64,000 bases of DNA, taken from assembly GCF_937888285.1 (NCBI RefSeq), contig NZ_CALART010000077.1:1-64000 (forward strand), in the 5' to 3' direction. Under the pieces are notes generated by a model. The model saw only the letters and a program-made list of their open reading frames with translations. It was not told the origin of the DNA and did no database searches. Shown one piece after another: positions 54,204 through 62,968 of this stretch. Each line of letters opens with the position of its first letter. Position 1 is the first letter of the stretch. A program made the position numbers and the translations under genes. The stretch comes from an uncultured Aquimonas sp. GTDB taxonomy: Bacteria; Pseudomonadota; Gammaproteobacteria; Xanthomonadales; Xanthomonadaceae.

Positions 54204-56314
54204 TGCGCGCCTTCGCCGGGCTCTATCGCGAGATCGAGGGCAGCACCTCGCTGAAGCGCAAGCGCGAGGCGCTGGTCGCCTACTTCCAGCGCGCCCCGCA
54301 GGCCGACGCCGCCTGGGCCCTGCACTTCCTGCTCGGCCGAAAACTCGCGCGTATCGCCAGCAGCGGCGAGCTACGGGCGTGGGTGTGCGACGCGAGCGGA
54401 CTCGCGCCCTGGCTGGTCGAGGACAGCTATGCCCACGTCGGCGATCTCGCCGAAACGCTCAGCCTGCTGCTGCCCGAGCCCACGACTGCCCCCCGGGAGC
54501 GCGCGCTGTCGAGCTGGGTCGAGGACGTGCTGCTGCCCCTGCGCGGCGCGCCGGCCGAGACGCGACAGCGCGCGCTCAGCGCCGCCTGGGCCGAGTTGCG
54601 CGAGCTGGAGCGCCTGGTCTTCAACAAGCTGCTGACCGGCGCGCTGCGGATCGGCGTGTCCGCCGGCCTGGTCCAGCAGGCGCTGGCGCAGATCGCTGGC
54701 GTCAATGCGGCGCTGATCGCCCAGCGTCTGCTCGGCGACTGGACGCCCGCGGCAGAGTTCATGGCACGCGTGCTCGCACCCGCCGGCGCCGACGCCGTCG
54801 CCATCCAGCCCTTCCAGCTCGCCTCGCCGCTGGAAGATCCGCCCGAGGCGCTGGGCGCGATCGAAGACTGGCAGCTCGAATGGAAGTGGGACGGCATCCG
54901 CGCCCAGCTGCTGCGGACGGCCGACGGCGTGGTGTTCTGGTCGCGCGGCGAAGAGCGCCTCGACGGCCGCTTCCCCGAACTCGAAGCCGCCGCCCTGCGT
55001 CTGCCCGAGGGCTGCCTGCTCGATGGCGAGATCCTCGCCTGGAAAGACGGCGCTCCCCTGCCCTTCGTGCAGCTGCAGAAGCGCATCAACCGGCTGAAGC
55101 CCGGGCCCAGACTGCTGGCCGAATGCCCGCTGCGCTTCCTCGCCTATGACGCGCTGTTCGTGCGCGGGGAAGATCTGCGGGGGTCGCCGCTTTCGCAGCG
55201 GCGATCCGCGCTTGAAGCCCTGCTGATTGAGAGCCTCTCAGCCCCGCATTGCGGGCCAGGTGTTCTCGAAGAAACATGGGTTCGTCATCCCCGCGAAGGC
55301 GGGGATCCAGACCTCTCGCGACCGAGGCCACTACTCTTGGACCCCGTCCCCGCCTTCGCGAGGACAGGCTCTTCGCGGGGGCGACGAATACCGGGGTCGC
55401 CAGAGTCGTCTTCGACCGCCCATCCCTGCAACGTGGCAGTGAGAGCACTCCAATACGATCAATCGCTCAGGGTTCTGTTTCTTGAGAGCCCGACGGGATC
55501 GAGCCCCGGTGAGAACCCGCAGGTGCAAGCCGCCGCCCCGAGCGTCGGCGCACGGCGTAGTGCCCGCGCGACGGCGCAGGTGCGAGCAAGCGTCGAGAGC
55601 TCAGCTGATCTGCCGACACCGGGCGTTTCGGCACAGGCAAGTGCTCCAGTCTCGAACGACATCAGCGCAGCCACGGTTGAGGGCGCGCTCCTCCCGGAAA
55701 CACACGAGTCCCCAGACAGTGTCTTCGGAGGCCGCTTGCCGACGCTTGGCATTTCACAGCGGATCGATGTGCGGGACTGGACTGCAGCCGAGGCCCTGCG
55801 CGCCAGCGCCCGCGAGCGCGGCGTCGAGGGCCTGATGCTCAAGCTCGCCGACAGCCCCTGGCAGCCCGGCCGCAAGCGCGGCGCCTGGTGGAAATGGAAG
55901 CTGGACCCGCTGAGCATCGACGCGGTGCTGATCTACGCCCAGGCCGGCCACGGCCGCCGCGCGACGCTCTACACCGACTACACCTTCGCCCTGTGGGACG
56001 GTGAGCAGCTGCTGCCGATCGCCAAGGCCTACTCCGGACTAGACGACGCCGAGATCCTGCGCCTCGACCGCTGGATCCGCGCCAACACGCTGGAGCGCTT
56101 CGGACCCGTGCGATCGGTCAAGGCCGAGCTAGTGTTCGAGCTGGGCTTCGAGGGCGTCAACCTGTCGTCCCGCCACAAATCGGGCGTCGCCCTGCGCTTT
56201 CCGCGCATCCTGCGCTGGCGCGAGGACAAGCTTGCGCGCGAGGCGGACCAGCTCAGCGCGCTTCGTCGCCTGGCAGAACGATTGGCGCGGGCGCCTGCCG
56301 GGCCAGTCGAATGA
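54203..56314 (+). CDS. ATP-dependent DNA ligase with a repeat-derived insertion
   Basis: This 703-residue ligase exceeds the roughly 530 residues usual for the ligase-associated family. The N-terminal DNA-binding domain and adenylation motif I (EWKWDGIRAQ, catalytic Lys at about residue 231), motif III LLDGEILAW, IIIa FLAYDALF, motif IV VEGLMLK and motif V WWKWKLDP are intact, as is the OB-fold C terminus. Between IIIa and IV, DNA 55230-55743 adds about 170 residues of low-complexity, unrelated sequence, partly made of CCCCGCGAAGG repeats, without breaking the frame. Activity would depend on this loop being tolerated. The gene is coupled to the exonuclease before it. Confidence 0.9.
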   Translation: MRAFAGLYREIEGSTSLKRKREALVAYFQRAPQADAAWALHFLLGRKLARIASSGELRAWVCDASGLAPWLVEDSYAHVGDLAETLSLLLPEPTTAPRERALSSWVEDVLLPLRGAPAETRQRALSAAWAELRELERLVFNKLLTGALRIGVSAGLVQQALAQIAGVNAALIAQRLLGDWTPAAEFMARVLAPAGADAVAIQPFQLASPLEDPPEALGAIEDWQLEWKWDGIRAQLLRTADGVVFWSRGEERLDGRFPELEAAALRLPEGCLLDGEILAWKDGAPLPFVQLQKRINRLKPGPRLLAECPLRFLAYDALFVRGEDLRGSPLSQRRSALEALLIESLSAPHCGPGVLEETWVRHPREGGDPDLSRPRPLLLDPVPAFARTGSSRGRRIPGSPESSSTAHPCNVAVRALQYDQSLRVLFLESPTGSSPGENPQVQAAAPSVGARRSARATAQVRASVESSADLPTPGVSAQASAPVSNDISAATVEGALLPETHESPDSVFGGRLPTLGISQRIDVRDWTAAEALRASARERGVEGLMLKLADSPWQPGRKRGAWWKWKLDPLSIDAVLIYAQAGHGRRATLYTDYTFALWDGEQLLPIAKAYSGLDDAEILRLDRWIRANTLERFGPVRSVKAELVFELGFEGVNLSSRHKSGVALRFPRILRWREDKLAREADQLSALRRLAERLARAPAGPVE
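55247..55392. repeat. Inverted pair of CCCCGCGAAGG elements inside the ligase gene
   Basis: One copy runs in the plus direction (GCGGGCCAGGTG, TTCTCGAAGAAA, then GGGTTCGTCATCCCCGCG, from 55251). A second runs in the minus direction (complement TTCGTCGCCCCCGCG to GGTCCAAG, about 55336-55390). A further copy lies in the spacer at 27766-27850. Bases 55393-55743 of the same insertion have no match elsewhere in the window. Confidence 0.85.
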
Positions 56315-56327
56315 CATCGAAGCCCAC

Positions 56328-56411
56328 AAGGTGGGCCCTGGCCCACCTCACCCGCATAGGGTGGGCCCTGGCCCACCTCACCCGTATAGGGTGGGCCCTG
56401 GCCCACCATGA
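56328..56411 (+). repeat. Three GGTGGGCC palindromes in tandem, 30-bp period
   Basis: GTGGGCCCTGGCCCACC recurs at 56331, 56361 and 56391 with intervening CTCACCCG-ATAGG. The block starts 14 bases after the ligase stop. Confidence 0.9.
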
Positions 56412-56499
56412 GCTCCACGCTCGCCTCGGTCACGCAAGGCAGCAACGCTTGCGCGCGCCACCGATGTGCCGCATGCAAACGTCCCAACAAGGTCAAGGC

Positions 56500-56525
56500 C
56501 ATGGTGGGCCGGGGCCCACCCTATG
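56500..56525 (+). repeat. GGTGGGCC palindrome upstream of the helicase gene
   Basis: An inverted copy (CATGGTGGGCC, GGG, GCCCACCCTATG) pairs with the copy at 56385-56411 across about 90 bases, as the pair at 21455-21598 does. Confidence 0.85.
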
Positions 56526-56561
56526 GGGTTCCGCAGGGACCACCCGATGGAGCTCCGGCTG

Positions 56562-59144
56562 ATGCCTCGCACGAGGGCCCCGTCCACTAGGGAACGCGCA
56601 CCCGAAGCGTTCTCCCCGCACGTCGCCGAAGCACGCCTCGAAGCCTTCTTCGCCTCCCGCGGCTGGCACGTCCAGAGCTTCCAGCGCGAGCTCTGGCGCG
56701 CGTGGGAAGCCGGCGAATCCGGCCTGCTGCTGGCCCCCACCGGCAGCGGCAAAACGCTGGCCGTGTTCGGCGGCGCGCTGATCGAAGCGCTGCGCAATCC
56801 CTTGCCCAAACCCCGCCTGCGCTGGCTGTGGATCACCCCGCTGCGCGCGCTGGCCGCCGATACGCGCGAGGCGCTCGGCAACGCATCGAAAGGCGTCGGC
56901 CTCGACCTGCGCATCGAGCTGCGCACCGGCGACTCCGGCAGCGGCGCACGCGCCCGCGCGCGCCGCGGGGACTGCGATGTGCTGATCACCACGCCCGAAA
57001 GCCTGGCCCTGCTGCTGAGCTATGCCGACACCGCCGAGGTGCTCGCCGGCCTGTCCGCGGTCGTCGTCGACGAATGGCACGAGCTGTTGGGCAGCAAGCG
57101 CGGCGTGCTGCTGGAGCTCTGCCTCGCCCGCCTGCAGGCCTTGAATCCGAAGCTGCGCCGCTGGGGCCTGTCGGCCACGCTCGGCAATGCCTTTGAGGCC
57201 CTGCGCACGTTCTGCCCGCAGTCGCCCGACGCACAACTTCTGCGGGTGTCCGCGCAGGCGCTCAAGCAGCCCCCACCGCAGATCGACACCGTGCTGCCGC
57301 GCGAGGGCCGGCGCTTTCCCTTCGCCGGCCATCTCGGGCTGTCCCAGCTGGATGAGGTGCTGCCGCGGATCTTCGCTGCGCGCTCCAGCCTGCTGTTCAC
57401 CAACACCCGCGCCCAGGCCGAGCTGTGGCACCGCGCGCTGTCCGCGGTGTGGCTGGAAGAGGACTCGACGCTCGCACTGCACCACGGCTCGCTCGACCGT
57501 TCGATCCGCGAACAGGTCGAGGATGGCCTGCGCGCGCAGCGCCTGCGCTGCGTGGTGGCGACATCGAGTCTGGACCTCGGCGTCGATTTCCCCGCGGTCG
57601 ATCAGGTGATCCAGGTCGGCAGCCCCAAGGGCCTCGCCCGCCTGCTGCAGCGCGCCGGCCGCGCCGGGCACGCGCCGGGCCTGCAGTCGCGACTGCTGTG
57701 CGTGCCCACGCACGGGCTGGAGCTGGTCGAGTTCGCCGCCGCGCGCCGCGCGCTTCAGCGCGGCGAACTCGAAGCGCGACGGCCGCTGAGGCACTGCCTC
57801 GACGTGCTGGCCCAGCATCTGGTCACCCTGGCTGCGGGCGGTGGCTTCGCCCCCGATGCAGCATTTGCCGAGGTGCGCTCGACCGCGGCTTTCGCCGACC
57901 TCGAACGCAGCGGCTTCGATGCGGTGCTGGACTTCATCGAGCGCGGCGGCAGCGCTCTGCAGCAGTACCCCGAGTTCCGCCGCGTCGAGCGTGAGGAAGG
58001 CGACCTGCGCGTGCTGCGCGAGCCGCGCCAGACCCTGCGCCATCGGCTATCGATCGGCACCATCACCAGCGACGGCGCGCTGCGGGTGAAGTACGTCAGT
58101 GGCGGCGATCTCGGCGCGGTCGAGGAGAGCTTCATCGGCCGCCTGAACCCCGGCGAGGTTTTCCTGTTCGCCGGCAAGCTGCTGGAGCTGGTTCGGCTCA
58201 AGGACATGACCGCCTTCGTGCGTGCGGCCAGCGGGGCGCGCGGCAGCGTGCCGCGCTGGATGGGCGGGCGTATGCCGCTGTCGACCCTGCTCGGCGCGGA
58301 AGTGCGCGCACTGCTGGCCGACGAAGCTGACGCCAGCGCCGAAACGCAGGCCGCGCGGCCGATGCTGGCCCTGCAGTCGCGGCTGTCCGCCCTGCCCAGG
58401 CCCGATGCGCTGCTGATCGAAGTGATCCCCGAACGCGGCGGCCTGCTGCTGGCGCTGTACCCCTTCGCCGGTCGACGGGTGCATGAAGGCCTGGCCGCGC
58501 TGCTGGCCGCTCGCTATGCGCAACAGCGCGCGGCCAGCGTGCGCTTCGCCGCCAACGACTACGGCCTGCTGCTGGGCATCGCCCCACGCGCCGACATCGA
58601 CGAAGCGCTGCTGCGCGCACTGCTGTCGCGAGAGCATCTCGAACGCGACGTGCGTGCCTCGCTCAATCTCGCCGAGCTGGCCAAACGCCAGTTCCGCGAC
58701 ATCGCCCGCATCGCTGGCCTGCTGCCGCCGAATCAACCCGGCCGTGCCGCCCGCTCGATGCGCCAGCTGCAGGCTTCCAGCAGCCTGATCTACGAGGTGC
58801 TGCGCCAGTTCGACCCCGAGCACCTCCTGCTCCAGCTCGCTGAACGCGAGGTGCTGGAGGGCGAACTCGCCCTGCCCCAGCTCGGCGCCCTGCTGGAACG
58901 CATCGCCGGTGAACGTCTGCAGCTGTACCGGCCCGACACGCTGACGCCGCTGTCGTTCCCGCTCTGGGCCGAGACCCAGAAGGGTGCGCTCAGCAGTGAG
59001 GACTGGCGCACCCGCATCGAACGCGCCGCGGATGCGCTGGAGGCGCGCGCCAATCGGACTGCGCGCGGTCGCCGCACCCGCCGCACCGAACCGGCGGCGG
59101 CGGCAGCGGCGACGACCGAGGAGAGCGGGACGGATGTGCGCTGA
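56562..59144 (+). CDS. lhr: Ligase-associated Lhr-type DEAD/DEAH helicase
   Basis: This 860-residue superfamily 2 helicase corresponds to the Lhr-Core group. Motifs: Walker A APTGSGKT (about residue 50), DEWH box, SATLGN, LHHGSLD region, and motif VI QRAGRAGHAPG; winged-helix and Lhr C-terminal domains follow. It should translocate on single-stranded DNA and unwind DNA or RNA-DNA hybrids in damage repair. The ATG at 56562 has a GGAG nine bases upstream; an ATG five codons earlier (56547) is possible. Repeats separate it from the ligase. Its end overlaps pdeM by 11 bases. Confidence 0.93.
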   Translation: MPRTRAPSTRERAPEAFSPHVAEARLEAFFASRGWHVQSFQRELWRAWEAGESGLLLAPTGSGKTLAVFGGALIEALRNPLPKPRLRWLWITPLRALAADTREALGNASKGVGLDLRIELRTGDSGSGARARARRGDCDVLITTPESLALLLSYADTAEVLAGLSAVVVDEWHELLGSKRGVLLELCLARLQALNPKLRRWGLSATLGNAFEALRTFCPQSPDAQLLRVSAQALKQPPPQIDTVLPREGRRFPFAGHLGLSQLDEVLPRIFAARSSLLFTNTRAQAELWHRALSAVWLEEDSTLALHHGSLDRSIREQVEDGLRAQRLRCVVATSSLDLGVDFPAVDQVIQVGSPKGLARLLQRAGRAGHAPGLQSRLLCVPTHGLELVEFAAARRALQRGELEARRPLRHCLDVLAQHLVTLAAGGGFAPDAAFAEVRSTAAFADLERSGFDAVLDFIERGGSALQQYPEFRRVEREEGDLRVLREPRQTLRHRLSIGTITSDGALRVKYVSGGDLGAVEESFIGRLNPGEVFLFAGKLLELVRLKDMTAFVRAASGARGSVPRWMGGRMPLSTLLGAEVRALLADEADASAETQAARPMLALQSRLSALPRPDALLIEVIPERGGLLLALYPFAGRRVHEGLAALLAARYAQQRAASVRFAANDYGLLLGIAPRADIDEALLRALLSREHLERDVRASLNLAELAKRQFRDIARIAGLLPPNQPGRAARSMRQLQASSSLIYEVLRQFDPEHLLLQLAEREVLEGELALPQLGALLERIAGERLQLYRPDTLTPLSFPLWAETQKGALSSEDWRTRIERAADALEARANRTARGRRTRRTEPAAAAAATTEESGTDVR

Positions 59145-59853
59145 CACCGCAAACGCGCCGCGTGACGCCTCGCACCCCGCGCCGCTGGAACTCGTCGGTC
59201 TCACGCTGCAGCTGCTGCCTGAGCGCGCGGTGTTCGTGCCCGCGCTCAAGTCCCTGCTGCTGGCCGATCTGCATCTCGGCAAGGGCGATGCCTTCCGCCG
59301 CGCCGGCATCGCACTGCCCGCCGGCGGCACCGCACAGGATCTCGCGCGTCTGTCCGCGCTGATCGAACGCCATCAGCCCGAGCGGGTGATCGTGCTGGGC
59401 GATCTGATCCATGGCCCGCTGCCATCCGATGCGCATTGGCGCCAGCAGTGGCGCGATTTCCTCGATCGCCATGCAGGCCTTCGTTTCGCTGCGGTGCTGG
59501 GCAACCACGATCGCGCACTGCGCGGCGCTGTCGACTTCGAGGGCATGCAGCTGCTGGCAGAAGGCACACCGGTCGGCCCTCTGCGGTTGCACCACGAGCC
59601 GCCTGACGAGGGTGCCGGGGCCGCCGCTTCGACGCCTCAGGCGCTGGTGCTCTGCGGCCATCTGCATCCCGTTCTGCGCCTGCGCCAGCCCGGCCTGCCT
59701 CCGCGGCTGCCGGCCTTCTGGCTGCACGGCCAGCGCCTGATGCTGCCGGCTTTCGGCGCCTTCACCGGCGGCTACGCCCTGCAGCCCATGTCGCAGGATC
59801 GGCTGTGGCTGTGCGCAGGCGATGCGGTGTTGCCGCTGGGCGGTTCGGGCTGA
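59134..59853 (+). CDS. pdeM: PdeM-type ligase-associated phosphoesterase
   Basis: This 239-residue calcineurin-like metallophosphoesterase is the fourth member of the exonuclease-ligase-Lhr-PdeM set. Metal-binding motifs DLHLGKGD, GDLIHG, GNHDRAL and GHLHPV are complete. Characterised relatives have metal-dependent nuclease or phosphodiesterase activity and are tied to DNA damage. The start at 59134 overlaps the helicase stop. Confidence 0.93.
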   Translation: MCADTANAPRDASHPAPLELVGLTLQLLPERAVFVPALKSLLLADLHLGKGDAFRRAGIALPAGGTAQDLARLSALIERHQPERVIVLGDLIHGPLPSDAHWRQQWRDFLDRHAGLRFAAVLGNHDRALRGAVDFEGMQLLAEGTPVGPLRLHHEPPDEGAGAAASTPQALVLCGHLHPVLRLRQPGLPPRLPAFWLHGQRLMLPAFGAFTGGYALQPMSQDRLWLCAGDAVLPLGGSG

Positions 59854-59945
59854 GGTTCGGACCGCGCAGGCTCGCTGGGCGCGGGCGTGCGGGTCAGCGC
59901 CATGGCCGATCGCCCAGGCGGGGGAGTGCGTCGAGCATCAAGGCC

Positions 59946-59971
59946 ATGGTGGGCCAGGGCCCACCCTATGC
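59946..59971 (+). repeat. GGTGGGCC palindrome after pdeM
   Basis: This copy (CATGGTGGGCC, AGG, GCCCACCCTATG) follows AAGGC, as the copy at 56500 does. Confidence 0.9.
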
Positions 59972-59992
59972 AAGCTTCGCTTCGCTCCCCCG

Positions 59993-60329
59993 CTGCCTGG
60001 GTCCACCCTATGCACGCTTCGCTCCCCTTGTGGGAGAGGGGCCGGGGGAGAGGGGGTGGGGCTTACCGCGAGGATTCTCTTCGACGACCGCAGGCCACGC
60101 TACAGCCGCTTGCCCCTCTCATCCGCCAGCGCCACCAGCACCGCCTCGCCGCTGCCTGCGTCCATCCTATGCCTGCTTCGCTCCCCTCTCCCCTTGTGGG
60201 AGAGGGGCCGGGGGAGAGGGGGTGGGGCTTGCCGCGAGGTTTCTCTTCGACGAATGCAGGCCACGCTACAGCCGCTTGCCCGCCTCATCCGCGAGCGCCA
60301 CCAGCACCGCTTCGCCGCTGCCTGGGTCC
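59993..60329. repeat. Tandem duplication of a gene's 3' end and its downstream region
   Basis: Starting points GCTGCCTG recur at 59993, 60151 and 60317 (periods 158 and 166). Each unit holds about 65 bases matching the last 21 codons and stop of the GDYXXLXY gene. The rest is a downstream stretch with the palindrome-like CTCCCCTTGTGGGAG and GGGGGTGGGGC. The outer two tails are diverged and lack the upstream gene, so they are remnants. No other gene lies between pdeM and 60266. Confidence 0.85.
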
Positions 60330-60835
60330 ACCCGGAACACGCCGAATCGCGCCGGATTGAATCGCTCGGCCTCGCCCTCCTCGAAAAAGAAGGCATTGGT
60401 GCCCAGCCACACGCGGCCGTGGCGCAGGCGGTAGCGCAGCACCAGCTCGGGCTCTGGAGTGTTCCAGTCCAGAGCGACCACGCCGCGTGCATCGAGCGTG
60501 ACCGGCGCCCGACCGAAGGCACCTTCGTACTGCGCGCCCTCAGGGTCCGACGGCGCTGCGCCCAGCGCGCGTTCGTGTTCGATCTGGTCCGCCAGCGCAA
60601 AGCGCAGCGCCATGTAGTCGCCCTGCATCAGCGAGCGCGGGTCGAGCGGCGCCAGCGGCACCAGCACTTCGCGCCCCTGCTCGATGATCCAGGCCTTGCC
60701 GGCCCAGGCCCAGTTGAGGGCACCCAGCACCAGCAGGGCCCCGAGCAGGGTCCAGCCGCGAGCCCGCATGCTCTCGCGTGTCGCCGGTTTGTCCACGGCG
60801 CGAGGCGCTGAGTCGGCTTCGGTTTCGATGCTCAT
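60266..60835 (-). CDS. GDYXXLXY-domain membrane-anchored protein
   Basis: This 189-residue protein has one N-terminal membrane helix (about 28-46) and a soluble domain with the eponymous GDYMALRF motif (about 72-79). The family is uncharacterised and typically encoded with DUF2157 and DUF4401 proteins, exactly as here. Its start overlaps the DUF4401 gene by four bases. Its last 21 codons are duplicated twice downstream. Confidence 0.88.
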   Translation of the reverse strand: MSIETEADSAPRAVDKPATRESMRARGWTLLGALLVLGALNWAWAGKAWIIEQGREVLVPLAPLDPRSLMQGDYMALRFALADQIEHERALGAAPSDPEGAQYEGAFGRAPVTLDARGVVALDWNTPEPELVLRYRLRHGRVWLGTNAFFFEEGEAERFNPARFGVFRVDPGSGEAVLVALADEAGKRL

Positions 60836-61812
60836 CGCCTGTCCTCGCGCAGCCAGTACGCCAGCCCCAGCAAGCCCGCCCCCATCAGCAGCATCCACAC
60901 CGACTTGGCCAGCAGGCTCACGCCCAGTGCGAAGTAGAAGTGCGCGACATGCACCAGCATCCCGGCAAGACACAGCGCCAGCAGCGCGCGCATGCGCTGC
61001 TGGAAGGCCACTGCCGCGGCAACGCCGGCCGCGATCAGCGACAGCAGCGGCCACAGCGCCAGCCAGTCGCGACTGCCGTCGCTCTCGCGGATGAAGACGC
61101 CGGCCAGCGGATCCGCCAGCGGCGTGGCAAAGGCCAGGGCCACGCACAGGCCGATGAGCGCAGCGCGCAGCAGCGGGCTCCAGTGCGTCGCCATCCAGCG
61201 CGCCTCGCTGCGCGCGATCCACAGCAGGGCCGCGAGCATGGGGCCCCAGCACAGCAGCCAGATCAGCAGTGCTTCGCCCAGGGCGGGACGCGCTTCTTCC
61301 ATGCGGTACCAGCGCCAGGGCTCACCCAGCAGGCTCCAGCGCAGGAACAGCGCCCAGGCCGCGCAGGCCGCCACGACGTTGAGCACCCGCGCCGCCGGTC
61401 GCGGCGCCACTGTCGCCACGCCAGCGAACAGAATCGCGCTGGCCAGCAAGGTTGGCTCGGCTTCTTCGAAGGCCATGCCAATGGCTGCCACCGCCGCGCA
61501 TTCGCCGGCGATCAGCAGGGCCAGACCGAGCTGCCAGGGAAACACACCCAGGCCCTGCACCCGAAGAAACAGCAGGCCGGGCACGCCCCAGAACAGGGCC
61601 AGCGGCAGGAAGGCCTCACTGCCGCTCAGGTTCCAGACCAGCGCCGTGGTCAGCATCAGCAGCAGGCCGGCGAACCAGGCCGCGGCGCCGAGCATCAGGC
61701 CGAGGTACCAGGCCTGCTCCGGCTCGGCGGCCGGCACCGCGCCCTGTGCGCGGCCCTGCGCCACCAGCCCCTGCCAGAGCCGCTCGCGCTCCGACACCGT
61801 CTCAGGCTTCAT
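60832..61812 (-). CDS. DUF4401 polytopic membrane protein
   Basis: This 326-residue protein of about ten hydrophobic helices begins with a short charged N terminus. It overlaps DUF2157 upstream by 11 bases and GDYXXLXY downstream by four. No enzyme motif is visible; the function is unknown. Confidence 0.85.
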   Translation of the reverse strand: MKPETVSERERLWQGLVAQGRAQGAVPAAEPEQAWYLGLMLGAAAWFAGLLLMLTTALVWNLSGSEAFLPLALFWGVPGLLFLRVQGLGVFPWQLGLALLIAGECAAVAAIGMAFEEAEPTLLASAILFAGVATVAPRPAARVLNVVAACAAWALFLRWSLLGEPWRWYRMEEARPALGEALLIWLLCWGPMLAALLWIARSEARWMATHWSPLLRAALIGLCVALAFATPLADPLAGVFIRESDGSRDWLALWPLLSLIAAGVAAAVAFQQRMRALLALCLAGMLVHVAHFYFALGVSLLAKSVWMLLMGAGLLGLAYWLREDRR

Positions 61813-62824
61813 GGCTGTCGCCCTCCCAGCGCCTCACCAGGGGCACCAGCACCACGCCGGCAGCGCCAGAGGCCACCACCACCCACAGCGGCAGCAGCAG
61901 CAAGGACAGCTCCTGCGCGCCGCTAGGGATGATCTCCATCAGCACCGCCAGCCCCAGCACCACCGCACTGGCGGCCAGCGCCACCGGGCCCAGGGCCTCG
62001 CGCCGGAAGCGCAAGCAGAAGGCGCCGACCGCCACCGCCGAGACCAGGAACAGGGGCAGCACCATCGTCGCCTGCCGGTGGCTGTCGAGGATGGCGACGA
62101 AGGCCGCGAGCGTGCCGTAGCCGAGGCCCGCCAACAGCAGCAGGCGACGCAGCCAGCGCGGCAGCAGCAGCTCCAGGGCCGGATCGCGCATCGCTTGCCA
62201 TTCCGCCGCGCCCCACAGCAGCAGATTCGGCAACATCGCGATCAGCATGCGCAGGGCCCAGCTGCGCTCGTCGAAGCCGAGCAGCATCCACAGCGGATGC
62301 TGGGCCGGCACCACTCCGCAGAACAGCGCCAGCGCGACATTGCCGACCAGCAGCCAGGCCGCGGTGACCGGCGACCAGCGCGCCGCGAACACCAGGGGCA
62401 GGCCCAGCAGGGTCCAGAGCACGAACAGCTCGTACACATCGGCGCCGGTCTGGAAGGTTTGGCCGAACAGGGCGAACAGGGCGCCCGCGCCGATGAAGGC
62501 CAGCAGCAAGGCGGAGCGACCGAGGACCTGCGGTGGCGGCCGCCACAGCGCCGCCGCGATCGCAATCAGGAACAGGCCCTGCAGCAGCCACAGGCGGCCG
62601 CCCGGCGTCAGCGCCGACCAGTTCGCCGCAATGAAGAACACTGCGCCAAAGCCCAGCGCCAGAACGCCCGCGATGCCGGCGAAGCGCTGCAGCGTCTGTC
62701 GCCACTCGACGGCGGTGGGCAGGGCGCGCGCATCGTCGAGAAGCTGTGCGCTGCCCTGCGCATCCAGCCCCGCCGCACGCGCCAGCACATCCAGCCCGCT
62801 TCGCGACACCCGCTGCTGCGCCAT
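61802..62824 (-). CDS. DUF2157 polytopic membrane protein
   Basis: This 340-residue protein has a soluble N-terminal segment (about 1-45) followed by about ten hydrophobic helices. The W-rich FFIAANWSALTPGGRLWLL stretch is typical of DUF2157. It is the first gene of a three-gene unit. The ATG at 62824 is chosen; upstream codons look non-coding. Function is unknown; the fixed trio suggests one membrane complex. Confidence 0.87.
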   Translation of the reverse strand: MAQQRVSRSGLDVLARAAGLDAQGSAQLLDDARALPTAVEWRQTLQRFAGIAGVLALGFGAVFFIAANWSALTPGGRLWLLQGLFLIAIAAALWRPPPQVLGRSALLLAFIGAGALFALFGQTFQTGADVYELFVLWTLLGLPLVFAARWSPVTAAWLLVGNVALALFCGVVPAQHPLWMLLGFDERSWALRMLIAMLPNLLLWGAAEWQAMRDPALELLLPRWLRRLLLLAGLGYGTLAAFVAILDSHRQATMVLPLFLVSAVAVGAFCLRFRREALGPVALAASAVVLGLAVLMEIIPSGAQELSLLLLPLWVVVASGAAGVVLVPLVRRWEGDSHEA

Positions 62825-62898
62825 GTGCACCCCGCATGAAAGTTCGCGGGCAGTGTGTTGGCGCGGCGGCGGCTCGCGCAAGTCATGGGCGACCGGCG

Positions 62899-62957
62899 GA
62901 GGCGAACGCCTCGCGGCCGGGCCCACGACATTGGTCGGGCTACGACACTGTCCGCGA
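62899..62957. repeat. Small palindrome and GTAGCCCGACC-type motif upstream of DUF2157
   Basis: GAGGCG-AA-CGCCTC at 62899-62912 and, further right, GGTCGGGCTACGAC (complement GTAGCCCGACC) lie between msrA and the DUF2157 gene. They resemble REP fragments common in related genomes, but no second copy is in this window. Confidence 0.35.
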
Positions 62958-62968
62958 GAACGGCCGCC

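Noticed and set aside
56328..56411. CRISPR-like 30-base periodic repeats
   Set aside because: Only three copies, no unique spacers, and the unit is the palindrome found singly elsewhere.
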